Source: Phoronis australis (lineage: Eukaryota > Phoronida > Phoronidae). Taken from it: a stretch of 64,000 nucleotides of DNA. Of the stretch, positions 35,703 through 47,970 are shown one piece after another (within the stretch, counting starts at the first letter, position 1; the number at the start of each line of letters is the position of its first letter). Position numbers and translations under genes: made by a program. The DNA lies in NCBI GenBank assembly GCA_002633005.1, contig NMRA01000056.1:133165-197164 (forward strand), in the 5' to 3' direction. The notes beneath the pieces were generated by a model. That model saw only the letters and a program-made list of their open reading frames with translations, had not been told where the DNA came from and made no database searches.

Positions 35703-36859
35703 GCAGAATAAATAAAGAGTTACCGTACTGCTCTGTCAGAAGTCCCCTCTCTTCATCTTCAGTGCATTTCATCAATGGTTAGCTCCATATATGAGTTTAG
35801 ATATAAATACAGTCTGACAATTAAAAAAGTCTAGTTGACCTTACATAAGGCTGTACTTTTGTGTTAATCTCACTATCTTGGTTTCAGTTCTGACAATAGC
35901 CTACCTAATGATCAAAAATTTGTGAAAGCATATTCAGACCTTATTGTTTACAAAAGTTGCAAGCCAATCTGGCAAAACCACAAACATTTTGTTATTTTGC
36001 TTATGTAAGAATATCTTGCCATTTGCAACTTCAACTGCTTCACAAAGGTCATTTTACCTTCCACAATTGCAGTTTTATATTGATAGCAGTGGCTTCTTTG
36101 ATTGACTAATTATTAAATTATTGTTGAAAGCTAATATTGCCATATTGATTTAAAGGTAGAATCACGTCAACCATGCGCACAATAATGTTGTTGTGTGCTT
36201 GTTAGATTAGGCTTTGGTTTGTTGTGGAAGCAGTCTAACAATACAAGCCAAAAGTATTTGGTCTGATTACTTTTGTCTTATACTGTTCATCCCACATACT
36301 ACTCCTTTAGTATTTTAAGAGCACTGGTGGAAGTGTCGTTAGCTTGACCCAGTTGCTATTTCTGGTGTGCAAGGTGGTTGGGTAGTAGCAGAACAAAACA
36401 CATTTTTCGAATTTGGAATTTCTGTGTGAATTGTTCATCCCACCACATAAAGGTAATGGTGAATTTTTAAAAAGCCCTCAGAAAACTCAGTGCATGAAAT
36501 CTGCATTCTAACTACAGGTTGAGTTTCATCATGTTGTGGCCGCTGATAGGAAAAAGAGGGGAAGATGTTAAATTTTGAATATCGGTGTGAATAAACTGTT
36601 AATGCCTAGCAATAGCTTTGTTTTTACAAAACAAAATTTTTTCCATGTTGTCTTGCTACAGAATATGTAAAAATTGAAAATCAGACCAGTTTTCGCGAAT
36701 TGCTGAGCTGGAATTTTTACATTTTCTGCTTTACTTGGGCCTATTTTGTCGAACTTTTACGTTGTGCTTGCGTTTAAACTGGAAAACAATTCATTTACAT
36801 TGTTCAGATGGTCATTGAATGAGAGCATGAATATTAATGTCAGTTTCAGTGTTTTGTTC
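35703..36859. other. intron-like interval
   Basis: No recognised feature. Confidence 0.4.
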
Positions 36860-37282
36860 TTGAAGCCTTGGTGTAATGGGAACACAATGAAACGAAGCGT
36901 TGTCGAATTATCGATAGACGTTTCAGCAATCATATATGAAACGAAGCGTTGTCCAATTATCGATAGACGTTTCAGCAATCATATATGATCACACGAGTCT
37001 CGCAAAACGTGTTCTTTGTTTTTGTATCGTAGCTGACAAGGTCTCAATAGAGGCATGTAAATAAATAAAAGAAAGCATATATGATGGAGAATAATACCAA
37101 TCTTTGTAAATGGCAGGCGAACTATTTTCCCTTAGCTTCAAACCCACTACTCAATATATTCGTTTGAGAATGCAAATGAACTGGATTGTCTGTTGTCATA
37201 CCCATAACTTCGATGTCGTTATTAACTGGGGAAGGTGACTGGAATTTTGGTAAACCGAAGTTCCCCTAATGGGAAAGCGCTT
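36860..37282. mobile_element. miniature inverted-repeat element, family B copy 2
   Basis: It aligns with 7313-7804 from the tttggtgta-tggga block through the terminal cccttaatgggaaagcgc / cccctaatgggaaagcgc end. The left terminus is not clear. It differs from copy 1 by an inserted tandem pair at 36889-36986. Confidence 0.65.
36889..36986. repeat. 49-bp tandem duplication
   Basis: Two adjacent 49-bp units start at 36889 and 36938 with one difference (gtcgaa against gtccaa). Each contains attatcgatag and ends catatat. The near identity implies a recent event inside an older element copy. Confidence 0.95.
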
Positions 37283-39125
37283 TAAGAAAAGCGATATGAA
37301 ATAATTAGCAATAATTGATGGATGGGTCCCAATTTGTTAATATGTTACACTAACTGAATGGTCCTCAATTACACAGCCTCACTTGAACCTCGCAGTACCG
37401 TACTTACCCAGAATGCATCAACATCTATCTAGCCTCAGTTTCACACCATTAGAGTTTCTAGAACATTTTCCATTGCAAAGAAGAATTTGCGGCTTGTAAT
37501 GCAGGAGAATTTCGATGGCAGCCAAAAACCTAAAATAAATTAGTGAACTTAATCTAATAAAACAATCGGAAGGGGGATTTGTTCTTCTTTTATTAAATTA
37601 ATTAACCACTAGTGGTAATTGAATTTCTGTCCACCGAATCTGAGTCGGGACCAAGGTGAAGTTGCTTTCGCCCTCTCATTATTCTGGAGAGTGCCAATAG
37701 GAAGTCTGTTATTAGTAGATAAGGTGTCTTTTCCAACTGGGGAACACTATGTGCATTGTGAGCTGGGTGTGTATTGCTAAACATGAACACAAATTTCCAT
37801 AGTTAACCTAAGGTCTGTTTGTTACATAATTCTGTAAAGAAATACTGGTTCACTGACCATCAGCCCTGATTATACAGAGATCTACATCAGTGGATTAAAC
37901 TGAGCATGTCAACATCAATTAGCCAATAAGAAGCTAAAGAGAGATGTGTTATGTGGATTCAATTACCATGGCTTTAACAGGTAGTCCTTCATTTTTTCAC
38001 AACTGAAAATGCTTCTGGTCGGTTGCATAAAGTTCATCAAAGTTTCTGTGGTAAGAGAAATAACTAAGAACTACAGTGAACCATAGCAACTAATCTCTTT
38101 TTAAGTCATGTTGTGTGGAACAGACTATGTAAACAGATTCCTTGGTGTTGTTGACTAATTTTAAGAATTCGTAACAATGAAAGAGCTCACGAATTTAAAA
38201 AACTATTTTGATGAACCTTTTTATAAGAAATGGAGTTCAGATGTAACCCACCATTTCTGTGTTAAGTGTGTATTTTTATTTCTGTATCTTGTCACTACCA
38301 CATGTTGTTTATCTAGTTTGGTTTCTGGCTGAAAGGTGGCAGCACTATCTAATAGCCTTCATTTTTTATGTTTAAGATTTTTAGCTTGTAATGTTATGAA
38401 GGATATAATTCTGTGGTTATCATAGTAGAATTCATCAAAGAGTATTAATGTAAATTTTATTGTAAGTGTTAATTGAATAAAACAGTCTTCAATTCGAGAC
38501 TCAAAATTGCCATTTTTCTAGTTTTCAAGGCTGAGTTCTTTGCTGTAGGTGCTCATTGCTAGGTGACTGCTTAGCAGAACAAGTCAAACTGACAAAAAAT
38601 ATTTTTGAAAGTTACTTTCTTGTAAAAACTTGACAAAAAGAAATTCTCATCCACCAGTGTCATGTCCCAAACTGAAAAATTTTGACTGACTAAAACTTAA
38701 AACATTTAGACTTTCACCACTCAATTCTTATACCATGTCCAAGGGTTTACCTCAAAAATCCTCAGAAGCCTTTTAAGTAAGGCCTTGGATGTGGTGTAAG
38801 AATTGTGTAATCTAATCATGCAGAGATCCAGATGAGCCTGTTTGGTGTTTTAGGCTTTGAGTTGTTGAGTTTCTATTGAATTTGGCAGACAGCTGTTGAA
38901 GGTTCTGTAATTTCTACTCATTGTGAACATGTTCACTTGATTGAACAATGAAAACACACCAATAGTCATCTGAGTTAAGACTGTTCAGCTTACATCTGCA
39001 AAACTGTATATTTTAGCTGCAAGTAGAAATCCTGTAGAATTTGATATTTGGCTTTTTACCAACATTTTATGGCCTCTTGTGCAAACGTGGAACATTTTAA
39101 AAACCAGTCCTTCCACGCTTTTGCA
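37283..39125. other. intron-like interval
   Basis: No exon recognised. On the minus strand cattctgg|gtaagtac at about 37406 is a good donor sequence, but no coding frame leads into it. Confidence 0.35.
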
Positions 39126-39238
39126 GGACAGTACTTAAAGCATAGTATCTGACAGTTTCATATGAATCCGATCAGCCAGAAATTTGATGTTCCGAAGCTG
39201 GCCAAATTTGGACATTTTTCTACGGTCCTTCATAACCT
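39126..39238 (+). repeat. dispersed repeat family A, copy 2
   Basis: It aligns over its length with the reverse complement of 50313-50433: acagt-c-taaagca, atgaatcc-atcagcc, gatgttc, aaatttggacatttttcta and gtcct-cataacc are shared. The right part also matches 5051-5090. Confidence 0.75.
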
Positions 39239-42200
39239 AATGCCTGGCTAATTACGAAATAAAAAATATTTGGGTGGACACTAAATTGAATATGAACATT
39301 GTATCATTCTCAAAGTCTGTTTTACAACATACAATCAATAAAGAAAATTGTCCAAAATCAACTTATATTGCTGCAAATCACACTTGCATATCTTGTACAA
39401 ACCTTAAGCAATAGGTTGCATAATTCAAGAACATTTGATCCTGTCAAACTGCAAGATCCAATCTAAAACTGAGAAATGATATAAAACATCATTGAATGGC
39501 ACACCAATTTCATGGAACAGTCATACTTTTAACAACGAAATTTCTTTAATGTTTAATTCCTACATATCACCCCAAAAACCAGCCAGAACTGTCAAATCAT
39601 AGACTCCAAGGGTGTAGCCTTTACAGTTGGTGTGGATTTTACAAATTGTGTCACCTATAGGCAGACGGGAGAACTAGTCTAACTGCATTGGTTTAACAGC
39701 CAGAAAACACATGATCTGCTGAACCACCAATTAAGGTGGGTGCAACTTGTTTAGTTGATAAAATCCATGGAAACGCGTCAGAATTTCACCTTAGAGAAAT
39801 GGAAATATCTTACTGTGTGACAGTTGAAAGATGAACAGAATAATGTCGAATCTCCAAAGCAACAATAATTTCGTAATTGCAATGGGACTTGTCGCCACAT
39901 ATGTGTCTGCCATAAATAGAATCGACTAAACTGCTATAACATCGTCGGTGCTGACGTAAGCCACTGAGTTGAGCATTTACCCAAACTAATAAGTAAAGTA
40001 ACAGTCGTTTATCACGCAAAGGTTGAATTAAATATTGGCTCAATGATCACAATCACTTTTTGTCTGTCACCTGTTTTGGGAATAGTGTGCCTTGTAGGAG
40101 ATGATGTTCCAGTGGAATGCTTAAATGTGATTGCCTAAAAGTAATTACTGAAACTTTGTCAAATGAAGTTTTATATACTGTATAAATTGAGCTGGCAATA
40201 AGCTTAATATTTTCCTTGATTTTTGTTGTTGTTAGACAATCAGAAGAGGATGGAGAATTGCTCTTAAGTCTTGGCCGTCTACACTAGGGTGGTCCTATAG
40301 ATGAATGTGGGTATTAGAAGGGAAAAATTCGGGATTTTGTTCAAATGTTAAGCTCAACTTTGACGTTATTCTTCTACTGTTCATGTGATTAGAAGCCAAA
40401 TTCTCACAGCAATAGCTATCGCCGTATACATTCCGGTTTAACGCCTATGGTCACAAAAGCGCCCGCTCTGTTGAAATTTTTGGATTAAACACCTACTGCT
40501 CAGGTAAAGTTGATTGTTATTGTGAAGTGGTGTAGAGCATGACTCATACTTGATGATGATTTAAACTATAAATCGAAAAGTTGATCATGAACATTGTTAT
40601 CATTTGCATTGTTAGCTTCTTATTAATATCTCTTTTCTATCGTAAACATCCAAGATGTCAATTTTAAGTGAACTAGAAATGAAGACACACAGCTATTAAG
40701 TTAAACATTCAAAAGTAAGGCCCTTCGTATTCTTTAAGCACCCACTACACTGCCTGGCTTAGCACCCACTAGTTATGTGCTTAAGCAAGTTGATTTTCAA
40801 ACAGCAAAGTTCTTTGAGATGCAGAAACCAGATCAAATTGGAGTCATAGTGTTAGTTGTGGCCTTGGGGACATTGCCATTTTTTTGCAGTGCATTAGAAA
40901 TGGCTGTGTTGTTGAAAATTGTTTATTACATTAAAGTATTCAAGGCCATGGGGCCAAAGTACAATTACAGCAATTAAAGTTATAATATTAGAGAGGCACA
41001 AACATTATGTAATGAAAGGTAAATGAAACTAATAACACTTGTGTCAGGGTTTATCATTAAACTAATAAATTTGTTGACTGGGAGTGCTCCAATATTTTTC
41101 CTAGATAAATCTAACCCTTAAATCATTAAATTCTGGGCATACAAGTATAAAATGATATTTACCTTCGATGCTGTTTGGACGGAAAAGAGACACATGGACA
41201 GAATAGGTAACAGAATTATGCCTGTCAGTTTCGACATCTAATTTGCGATTCGCCCAACAAAATCATGTCAAATGCTGTGTATTTTCTAGGAATATTTAAT
41301 AACAAGTAATGTTCAAATATGTGCTCTTAATTTAAATTGAGAAAATTATTATCAACATTGCTCTGCCAGACCTGACACTTAACCAAGACTAGTCTGCCAC
41401 AAGCTCTAATTCTACACGACAGGCTCTAATTCTACGCTACTACCAAAGGTACTTTTCATAAGAAAGACTGTCTATCTTGCCCTTTTAAGAGCCAAATCTT
41501 GGCCTCCAAAAGTGAGGTAACAGTCGTGGCAGGGTGAAATGATCTCGTGACTGAACTATTCAGTGCCAAGGGAGCAAACTCTAATCATCCAATAATTACA
41601 ATCTGCACTAAGTGGATTTACTCCGGGAGCTTTTTGTTTCATGCTAAGCTATTTATTGAATGTGTTGACAACATAAGCCATTAGATTTTTTTCGTGTGAA
41701 ATTTACACTGCATCAATACGGCATACGTGCCTCACTTGTAGTTCCTGAATGTCTTTTGACAAGATGTTTTTTGATCATTCGAACTAGAAAATTTGAACTG
41801 TGAACACAAGGAGGGAGTTGCTTAGATATAGTGATGTTTTTAAACTGGCTAAAACTTTTCCATTAGGGACCCGAAATATGTTCAAAGTGACAACTAAACG
41901 GGATGAAGTACAGCTTTAAATAGTTTCAGCTACAAAGATATGTTTCTGATGTGTTAATTGTTTTCATACAGTCTGTGAACGATTAAACTAATTTCAGGAT
42001 TATCTGGACATAGCCCTTAAAGCTTTAGTCTCTGAATTACGTTCATTATGCACGACTACTTCGTAAAGTGCTTTTATAACTTTATATGGTACAAACTTAA
42101 GAGATTTAAGCTGGTGTTGGCTGTAGGTCTGAAGTAGCTGAAACAGTTCTATTCAAGTCACTTGAACTGAACAGCAAATGCATAGTTGAACTGGGGGGTC

Positions 42201-42389
42201 GGACAATCTGGCCATCTTTCACTCAGAACATGCTTAAAAAATCAGCAAAGGCCATTTGTACATTTACCACACAGTAGCATAAAACTTAAGATGTCTACAT
42301 AACCAAGCAGAGGCTATTTTTTCATGAAATTGGGGGAGGTAAATTCAACTGTGGCTCAGAAAAAACTTTCGAGTGCCACCTTATTTAGC
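39239..42389. other. intron-like interval
   Basis: No coding recognised. A short two-unit repeat of ctctaattctac- lies at about 41404-41441. Confidence 0.4.
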
Positions 42390-42470
42390 ACACAATATGG
42401 CTGACAAGTGAAATTCTGCTTTGCTAAATTTCTACACAAAGGTTAAGATTAGAACATGTTAGTTCATGGC
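42390..42470 (+). repeat. fragment of the 'atatggctgacaagtgaaat' repeat
   Basis: It matches 32027-32085 in the same orientation. The inverted form occurs at 12965-13020 and in the tails of family C copies. The same core, caatatggctgacaag, sits inside the long hairpin at 61574-61780. Confidence 0.55.
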
Positions 42471-43124
42471 CAACATGGTTTTCAGTGTGTTTAGGTGACA
42501 TAAAACGTAACAGTTCCCATTGGTTGCAGAAGTTCATCAACTACTGAAAAGTGGAAAATGGCCATTTTGGCAATTATTTGTTTGTGCGTAATAAATGGAT
42601 AACTACTGAAACACAGAAGTTGACTATAAATGTGGGCATGGTCAAGCTTAATCGGAAGAGTTCAAAAAGTTAAATCAATATTTAACCTAATTATCTCGTT
42701 AAACCATGAACTAGAGTTTTAGCATGCTGTACAGTCCAGGATTTATGTAATAGTAAATGATTTGTCATTCAACTTTTCACCTAGGTGGTTGCAACTGTCC
42801 TGAGTGATGTCTCTAAATCTCAACACTAATTTAGGACACAGTATGGTAGACATGCAGAATTTGATTTTTTTCATTTATTTCACGCTTCTATGCCTTAACT
42901 ATCGGACAATATTTTGATAAATTGCGGTCATTCACAAGAAGGCTATGAAATCAGAAAAATGATGAAAAGAAGTTCTGGGAATTATTTTTGTTTGAAATTG
43001 AACCAACTTTGCTTTTTTTGGCCCAACCCTGGGTTCCTTAAAATCCTGGCATCTTACATTACATGATTACTTTGGTGTAAATACTAGTTTCTTAAAGCAC
43101 TCATTTATGGAGTACTGCACAGTT

Positions 43125-43305
43125 AAAGGGATACTAAACCCGGTTTTGGTCTATTTACAGATATTGAAAACAGCTTTCCCATCCAGTTCCCTGAAACAAA
43201 ATAATGTTCTGTAACCCTCGACAACCCTCAAAAGTTTTGAGCAAAATTTGTAGACTGGTTACAAAGTCTGCTAAACGGGCAAAGTTAGCTAGCCTTAGGC
43301 GTGAC
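43125..43305 (+). repeat. dispersed repeat family E, copy 2
   Basis: Partner of 18605-18755 (see there). It starts aaagggatactaaacccggttttgg, extending about 60 bp further left than the other copy. An 85-codon frame crossing it has no family resemblance. Confidence 0.65.
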
Positions 43306-44481
43306 CTAGTACGCTTTAGGCCAGTTGTACATCAACTGTGGGGAAGACCAGCCACCTGTTGTCCAATTTGTGACTCAGAGAATATGAATTTTTACTTGAA
43401 TTCTGCTTTTATCGCTCATGTGGTACCGTCGCCAATGATACCTCAGCAGGTGGCCGAATGAGGAATTGATCGAAATCACAAAAACAGGATTTAGTAATAT
43501 TTTAAATAAATGGGCCTGTTCATAAATGATTAACTTTAGATGTCTATGTTAATTTATTTTGTAGTGTTTTTTACTTTCATTTCGAAAGGTAATCTTGAGG
43601 CCAGAGGTGAGAGTTGTTGGTATTTCAACTTCTTACTAATTTGGTGCAAAAACCAAAAATTATAAAATAAATGATTCTTGCAAGTGCTGACTCACTCGGA
43701 TGAAAATTCTTCTCCTGCCTTCGAATAAAGAAAAAGGTTATGTATGTGCAAGAGCGGCAAGGAAACTATTTGCCCGGCAAATTTAAAGGCCTTTCACATT
43801 AATGTCTCAATTTAGTACACTACAAAAGTTAGTACTCCTGAAAAGACCGGACTAGCGAGCAAACCAAAGTTGTTCCGATTACGTATTGAGTGCTGTGCAA
43901 ATGGTTTGGTCCGAACTATTTTGCTCCACCGTCCTAAATTATCTCCCCACTTTATGCGAGTGCGGAGTTCTCGACATTTCTTGCACTCTACTCACTGTAC
44001 AGTTACTTAAGCTTAAACATGTCGCAAAATAAGAATAGAAGTGGCAATTGCTTGTCGGATCCCTATTTTGGTACAATGTAGCGCCATCATGTGGAGCTTT
44101 AAAATTGGGATGGTAGAATGTTGGCCTGGTTAGGTGAGAAAGGTGACAATTTCATGGTGGTTTATCACGCTGATGTTAAATATGTTGGAACTGGGAAATA
44201 GTTGGGACTAACTCTAACAGGAAAGCAGCTTTATTAACTGTCTTTGTTTCTAGACAGCCCATTATGGTTTCTTTTGTGTCCTTGAAGGCTTATTTAGTGG
44301 AAATAATTGTATACAGACTACCTAAAAGCAGTTAAAGCACTGAAAATGTCAATAACGACTCGGTGCACATCTTAATGAAAGGCATTCCATTAGAAACTCA
44401 GCTTGATTCACTGCACCTTCTACATCATCAATAGATTTGTACAATTCCCCTGTCATGAGGCTGATCAGGGAATCCTGATCT
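43306..44481. other. non-coding interval with one possible element end
   Basis: aaaggcctttcacattaatg at 43785 resembles the left end of the element at 44482, so a related copy may start here. Its other end is not clear. Confidence 0.35.
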
Positions 44482-44981
44482 AAAGGCCCTTTCATATTGA
44501 CGTAACTCCAGCCTGAGCGGAGCATCGACGTAAACAGCGCAGTTAACTGGACCGTTCATACTGGATTAGGTAGTTAATGAACCTCGAAGTAAACAGTAGG
44601 TGACGCTGTCATCAAAGTTATCGCAAGGTAGCGGTAGATTTTTTTCAATGTTACAATTTGGAAACATTTACATCAGCTAAATGACATTAAACTTATTTTT
44701 GAATCGTTTGGTAATTATTAGACCAAAATATAAGCAGCTATTAGTGAAGGCCCTACCCTGTAACTGTTGACGATAACAGTGGCACCTGGCGATAACTTTG
44801 ATCGGACCGAAGTTAAGCGTTCATATTGCACCGCAGCGTCGACGCTGAGCTATTAAATCCATTTGTTAACTGCGATGTTAACTGGAGCTGTTAACTGCGA
44901 TCCAGGACCGGAGTTGAGCGTTCATACTGACCGAAGCTCCCCAAACCATCGACGTGTCAACGTTAGTATGAAAGGCCCTTT
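44482..44981. mobile_element. miniature DNA element with near-palindromic ends, 500 bp
   Basis: The left end reads aaaggccctttcatattgacg and the right end reads cgttagtatgaaaggcccttt. The tips therefore match both as inverted repeats (with one or two mismatches over about 20 bp) and as an exact 11-bp direct repeat, aaaggcccttt, because that motif is almost its own complement. Either the 11 bp are target duplication around termini starting CATA, or they are part of the inverted ends. The interior has further repeats of the gttaactg-gcg and gtt-ag-cgttcatact type. It is non-coding. Confidence 0.7.
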
Positions 44982-45167
44982 AAGCCCTACTCCATAGTGT
45001 AGAGCAATTACCCAGTTAGCATTGACTTCACAGCAATGAAACAATGGAAAACATAAAAGAGTACATTTTTTGCTAGTATTCTCATATGGGCATAAACGCA
45101 GTTTTGACAATTATTTTTGTGCTCAGTAAGTGGAGAATTATCGTGAACTTTGCCCGTTGCAACACTG

Positions 45168-45285
45168 CTGGGGTTAAACAGCCATGCAACTCCTCTCAAA
45201 ATAGGTGGATTAAATAGCGGTGTTATAAAACACCGCTATTTAATCCACCTATTTTGAGAGGAGTTGCATGGCTGTTTAACCCCAG
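45168..45285. repeat. perfect long palindrome, 57-bp arms, 4-base loop
   Basis: 45168-45224 is the exact reverse complement of 45229-45285, with ataa as loop. Pairing can extend outward (aacac/gtgtt) after a two-base bulge. Transcribed RNA would form one long hairpin. It has no counterpart elsewhere in the window that I could see. Confidence 0.95.
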
Positions 45286-45290
45286 GTGTT

Positions 45291-47389
45291 AAGGCGATTC
45301 ACTAGTAATTTAGCACACTTACCTCATTTCACGCACCAAAAATTATTTAATACCTCACTTATTTTTGGTGGGATTTTTTTACCTCACTGTACACACAGTC
45401 AGTTTTGCCTTCTCAAAAAGTCAACGCAAATCCCTGTCATTAATTCTAGCAATACACACTTTTTAACTGTGTTAAAAAGGTCTAAACACCACTTAATTCA
45501 TCCATTTATACAGATACCTCATGTTTACATGTTTACATGTGGTGAAAGAGGAGACCTGGGTGAGTGTCCTGTCACTCAGAGTCATATGCTCAAAAAGATT
45601 GCCAGTGGATGGAAGGAAAACATGTGCATAAAGAATAAGACCCTTTTTAAAAAGACCATGCTAGTGAACAGGGTCTAAATATAACCAAATATGGTAACAT
45701 TGACTTTCACCAGGACTGTTTACCTCAGGTCGTTGGGTACTTTTATGTCATGTTGTTTTACAATTAGGCCCTGAAACGTGTCGAAAATCAAATTTCGTCT
45801 CTTTGAAAACAACCTAAGTAGTGTATGATCGAGCTGACAGATGTTTGGTGTTGCTTAGTTTTCTGTGAACAGTATTTCCTTTGACCTCACATGCCGCCAC
45901 ATACAAGATCTAACATGTCTGGTGTCAGCGATGGTTTACATGGTGCTGATTGTATTGGTAAAGTCCTGTCTGCACACTCTGAATTTTCACTTGTCGTGTG
46001 TATGACTTTTTGACACACTTGTCTACACAATCGGCGGTTTGCGACAGTCCTATGCAGAAAAATATGAATGTGTGCACAATGAGAGCTTATGAAAATTTGA
46101 AAATAAAAGCAATTTTGAACACTCAAAGATATATCTTGATTGAAGGGGCAGTCTCACACGGTTGTCGTAGCTGTCAATGCTGAATTCTTAACCTAAGCAA
46201 TTTGTGGTTTAAAAAGATTACCAAGCTCATTCGATCTTGATTTATTGCGGGATGAACCAGGGAACTCAAGTTACTGACAATTCGTCGTCGTACATGAACC
46301 TTTTTTTTAATTCACGAATTTTAGGGTTGACCGACCCTAATAAACTCTGAAGAATTTTTTGAATCAGATTTTTTTTATGCTGACTTTACGCTACAGCACT
46401 GCTGTTGATTTCAATAGTAGCAAATGCTTTGGTTGGAAGACAGAAACTACTGCTCTTCATGTATTTGTGTCTTTGTCAGTTTTTAGTTGTCAAAAAGTGA
46501 GGTTACATGTTAGCCAACTGTAGCAGCCATTTTGTTGAGAACCATGAGAAAAACAAAAGCGAAAACCAGACTTAAACATTTCATTTCAAATAATATTTAT
46601 TTTAAAGAAATGATACCATATTCATTGTGCCTTATAAGGAAATAAGTTTCGACTGAAACGATTTGCATTAAAATTTGTTTCATTAAACTTTTGTTTTTAC
46701 TAAGCCTGAGTGATGGTCTGCCTCAAAATATTGAGTTTCCTGTTCATTATGGTAAATGGTTTGTTGACGATAATTGAGCTAGCCTTGCTTAGGGCATTTG
46801 TGGTATTGAATTTAAATTTCCTGTCAGAATCATTTGTTATTTCTTGTTTTATGGTTCATATCATTGAGCAGGGTTGGTATGTTTAAATATAACATAGTGA
46901 TAATGACTGCGTTAGTTTGCCTTTATTGATTGCTCATTGTTGCTTGGTTGTTGAAGTGATCAATTGTGCTAGGCGGAATTCCCAATCGTAATTGAAATTG
47001 TACTCTCAACGTTTTGTTGCATCCCCTACGCCACTTTTGCTGTTAATGTTAGCAATGTATTTAAATATTTATCCCGTGACATTTACTACAACTCAATGTT
47101 ATTGGTTGTCCAAAGGTCTTACTACAGCGAAAGTGGAGGATATAAATTATGAAAAAAACGACAAGCATTCAGGGATGACATTTACGGTGACTTTGAACGA
47201 AGTCTGCTACACTTCCCGCGTCTGCACTGCACTTAAGTGTTACAATGACCACATCTATGTAGAAAGAGAGAAAAACACTATATGCAATTATAACGCATTC
47301 ATTTTCACCTGCAGCTTGGGTGTTAATTGAGCGGTGGTTCGCTGATAAATAACCCCAAGATAACTGACTGGCTTTATTTATGAATCCAT
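45291..47389. other. intron-like interval
   Basis: A 130-codon frame (45286-45678) begins inside the palindrome's right flank and resembles nothing known. A 112-codon frame (46992-47330) with a hydrophobic start and seven cysteines is also within chance expectation for this much sequence. No firm exon. Confidence 0.35.
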
Positions 47390-47887
47390 TTCGATGATGC
47401 TTGCAGCTCATCGGCTCTCAGTTAACTTGATCCTAGTGCTGCCCTCTCTGTTGTGTTCTCCTGTGGCTTAGTGTTCAGTGGACTGAAATCAGACTCTGGT
47501 GTCTGCAGCTGTTTGTTCAGTCGGATGAGTCTGTTTATCTATTACATTGTATTCCACACAACAGATATCCAACTGGGAGTTGATGCTTCGATATTGTTGA
47601 TTTAATAGGGACACAGTCCTGGAACTGGATGCGTGTGTCTAACAGTTGCTGTTAATATCTGGTGGTTATGGGAGCACAAGGTTCAATTGATTACACCTCC
47701 TTATATTAAAAAGCTGTCCTTGATTATTTATTGGAGAATCTGTCATCAGTGGTGGACTCAATCATCAGATTACTGCTTTGACTGCCATCGAAAGGCAGCA
47801 GAGGAGAACCCTGCTTTTGATCTTACAGTGTTTTTATAAGACCTGTAACGGAAGTTCTAGATTGCTTCAAAAAGTCTTATTAGAGTC
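47390..47887 (+). promoter_or_regulatory. probable promoter/5' UTR of the PDE4D3-like start exon
   Basis: A GC-richer stretch runs without an obvious splice site into the ATG at 47888. Its own frames are short and unrelated to known proteins. It is interpreted as leader plus proximal promoter; the cap site cannot be placed. Confidence 0.4.
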
Positions 47888-47970
47888 ATGTCTTCTGAGG
47901 TAGCTCGAAGCCTGTTGAACTTGACTATTCCGGTGAATAAAACCACCCCTCGAAGGCACTCCTGGATATG
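47888..47970 (+). CDS. PDE4: cAMP phosphodiesterase PDE4 (dunce family), alternative first coding exon
   Basis: ATG at 47888 opens 27 codons and leaves TG before a consensus GTGAGT donor at 47971, so a following C or T completes Cys. The peptide starts MSSEVARSLLNL and ends TTPRRHSWI-C. In mammalian PDE4D3 the isoform-specific N-terminus ends FRRHSWIC directly before the shared UCR1 exon (FDVDNG), with its junction in the same Cys codon. The Ser of RRHS is the known PKA site Ser13 there. PDE4 enzymes degrade cAMP in the cytosol. Long forms carry UCR1 and UCR2, and the unique N-terminus steers anchoring, for example PDE4D3 to an A-kinase anchoring protein. Here the unique segment is about 12 residues longer than in mammals. 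UCR1 and catalytic exons are not in the window. A chance match of six residues plus phase plus donor is unlikely; another gene using the motif is the main alternative. Confidence 0.75.

Noticed and set aside
43204-43461. 85-codon basic frame with CCPIC motif
   Set aside because: Its first third lies in a dispersed repeat shared with 18605-18755, and the remainder has no support.
45286-45678. 130-codon open frame
   Set aside because: It begins in the palindrome's right edge, has no family resemblance, and frames of this length are expected by chance in 64 kb of six-frame translation.
46992-47330. 112-codon frame with hydrophobic N-terminus and several cysteines, secreted-protein-like
   Set aside because: Length is within chance expectation, no splice or promoter context ties it to a gene, and the antisense frame is open too.
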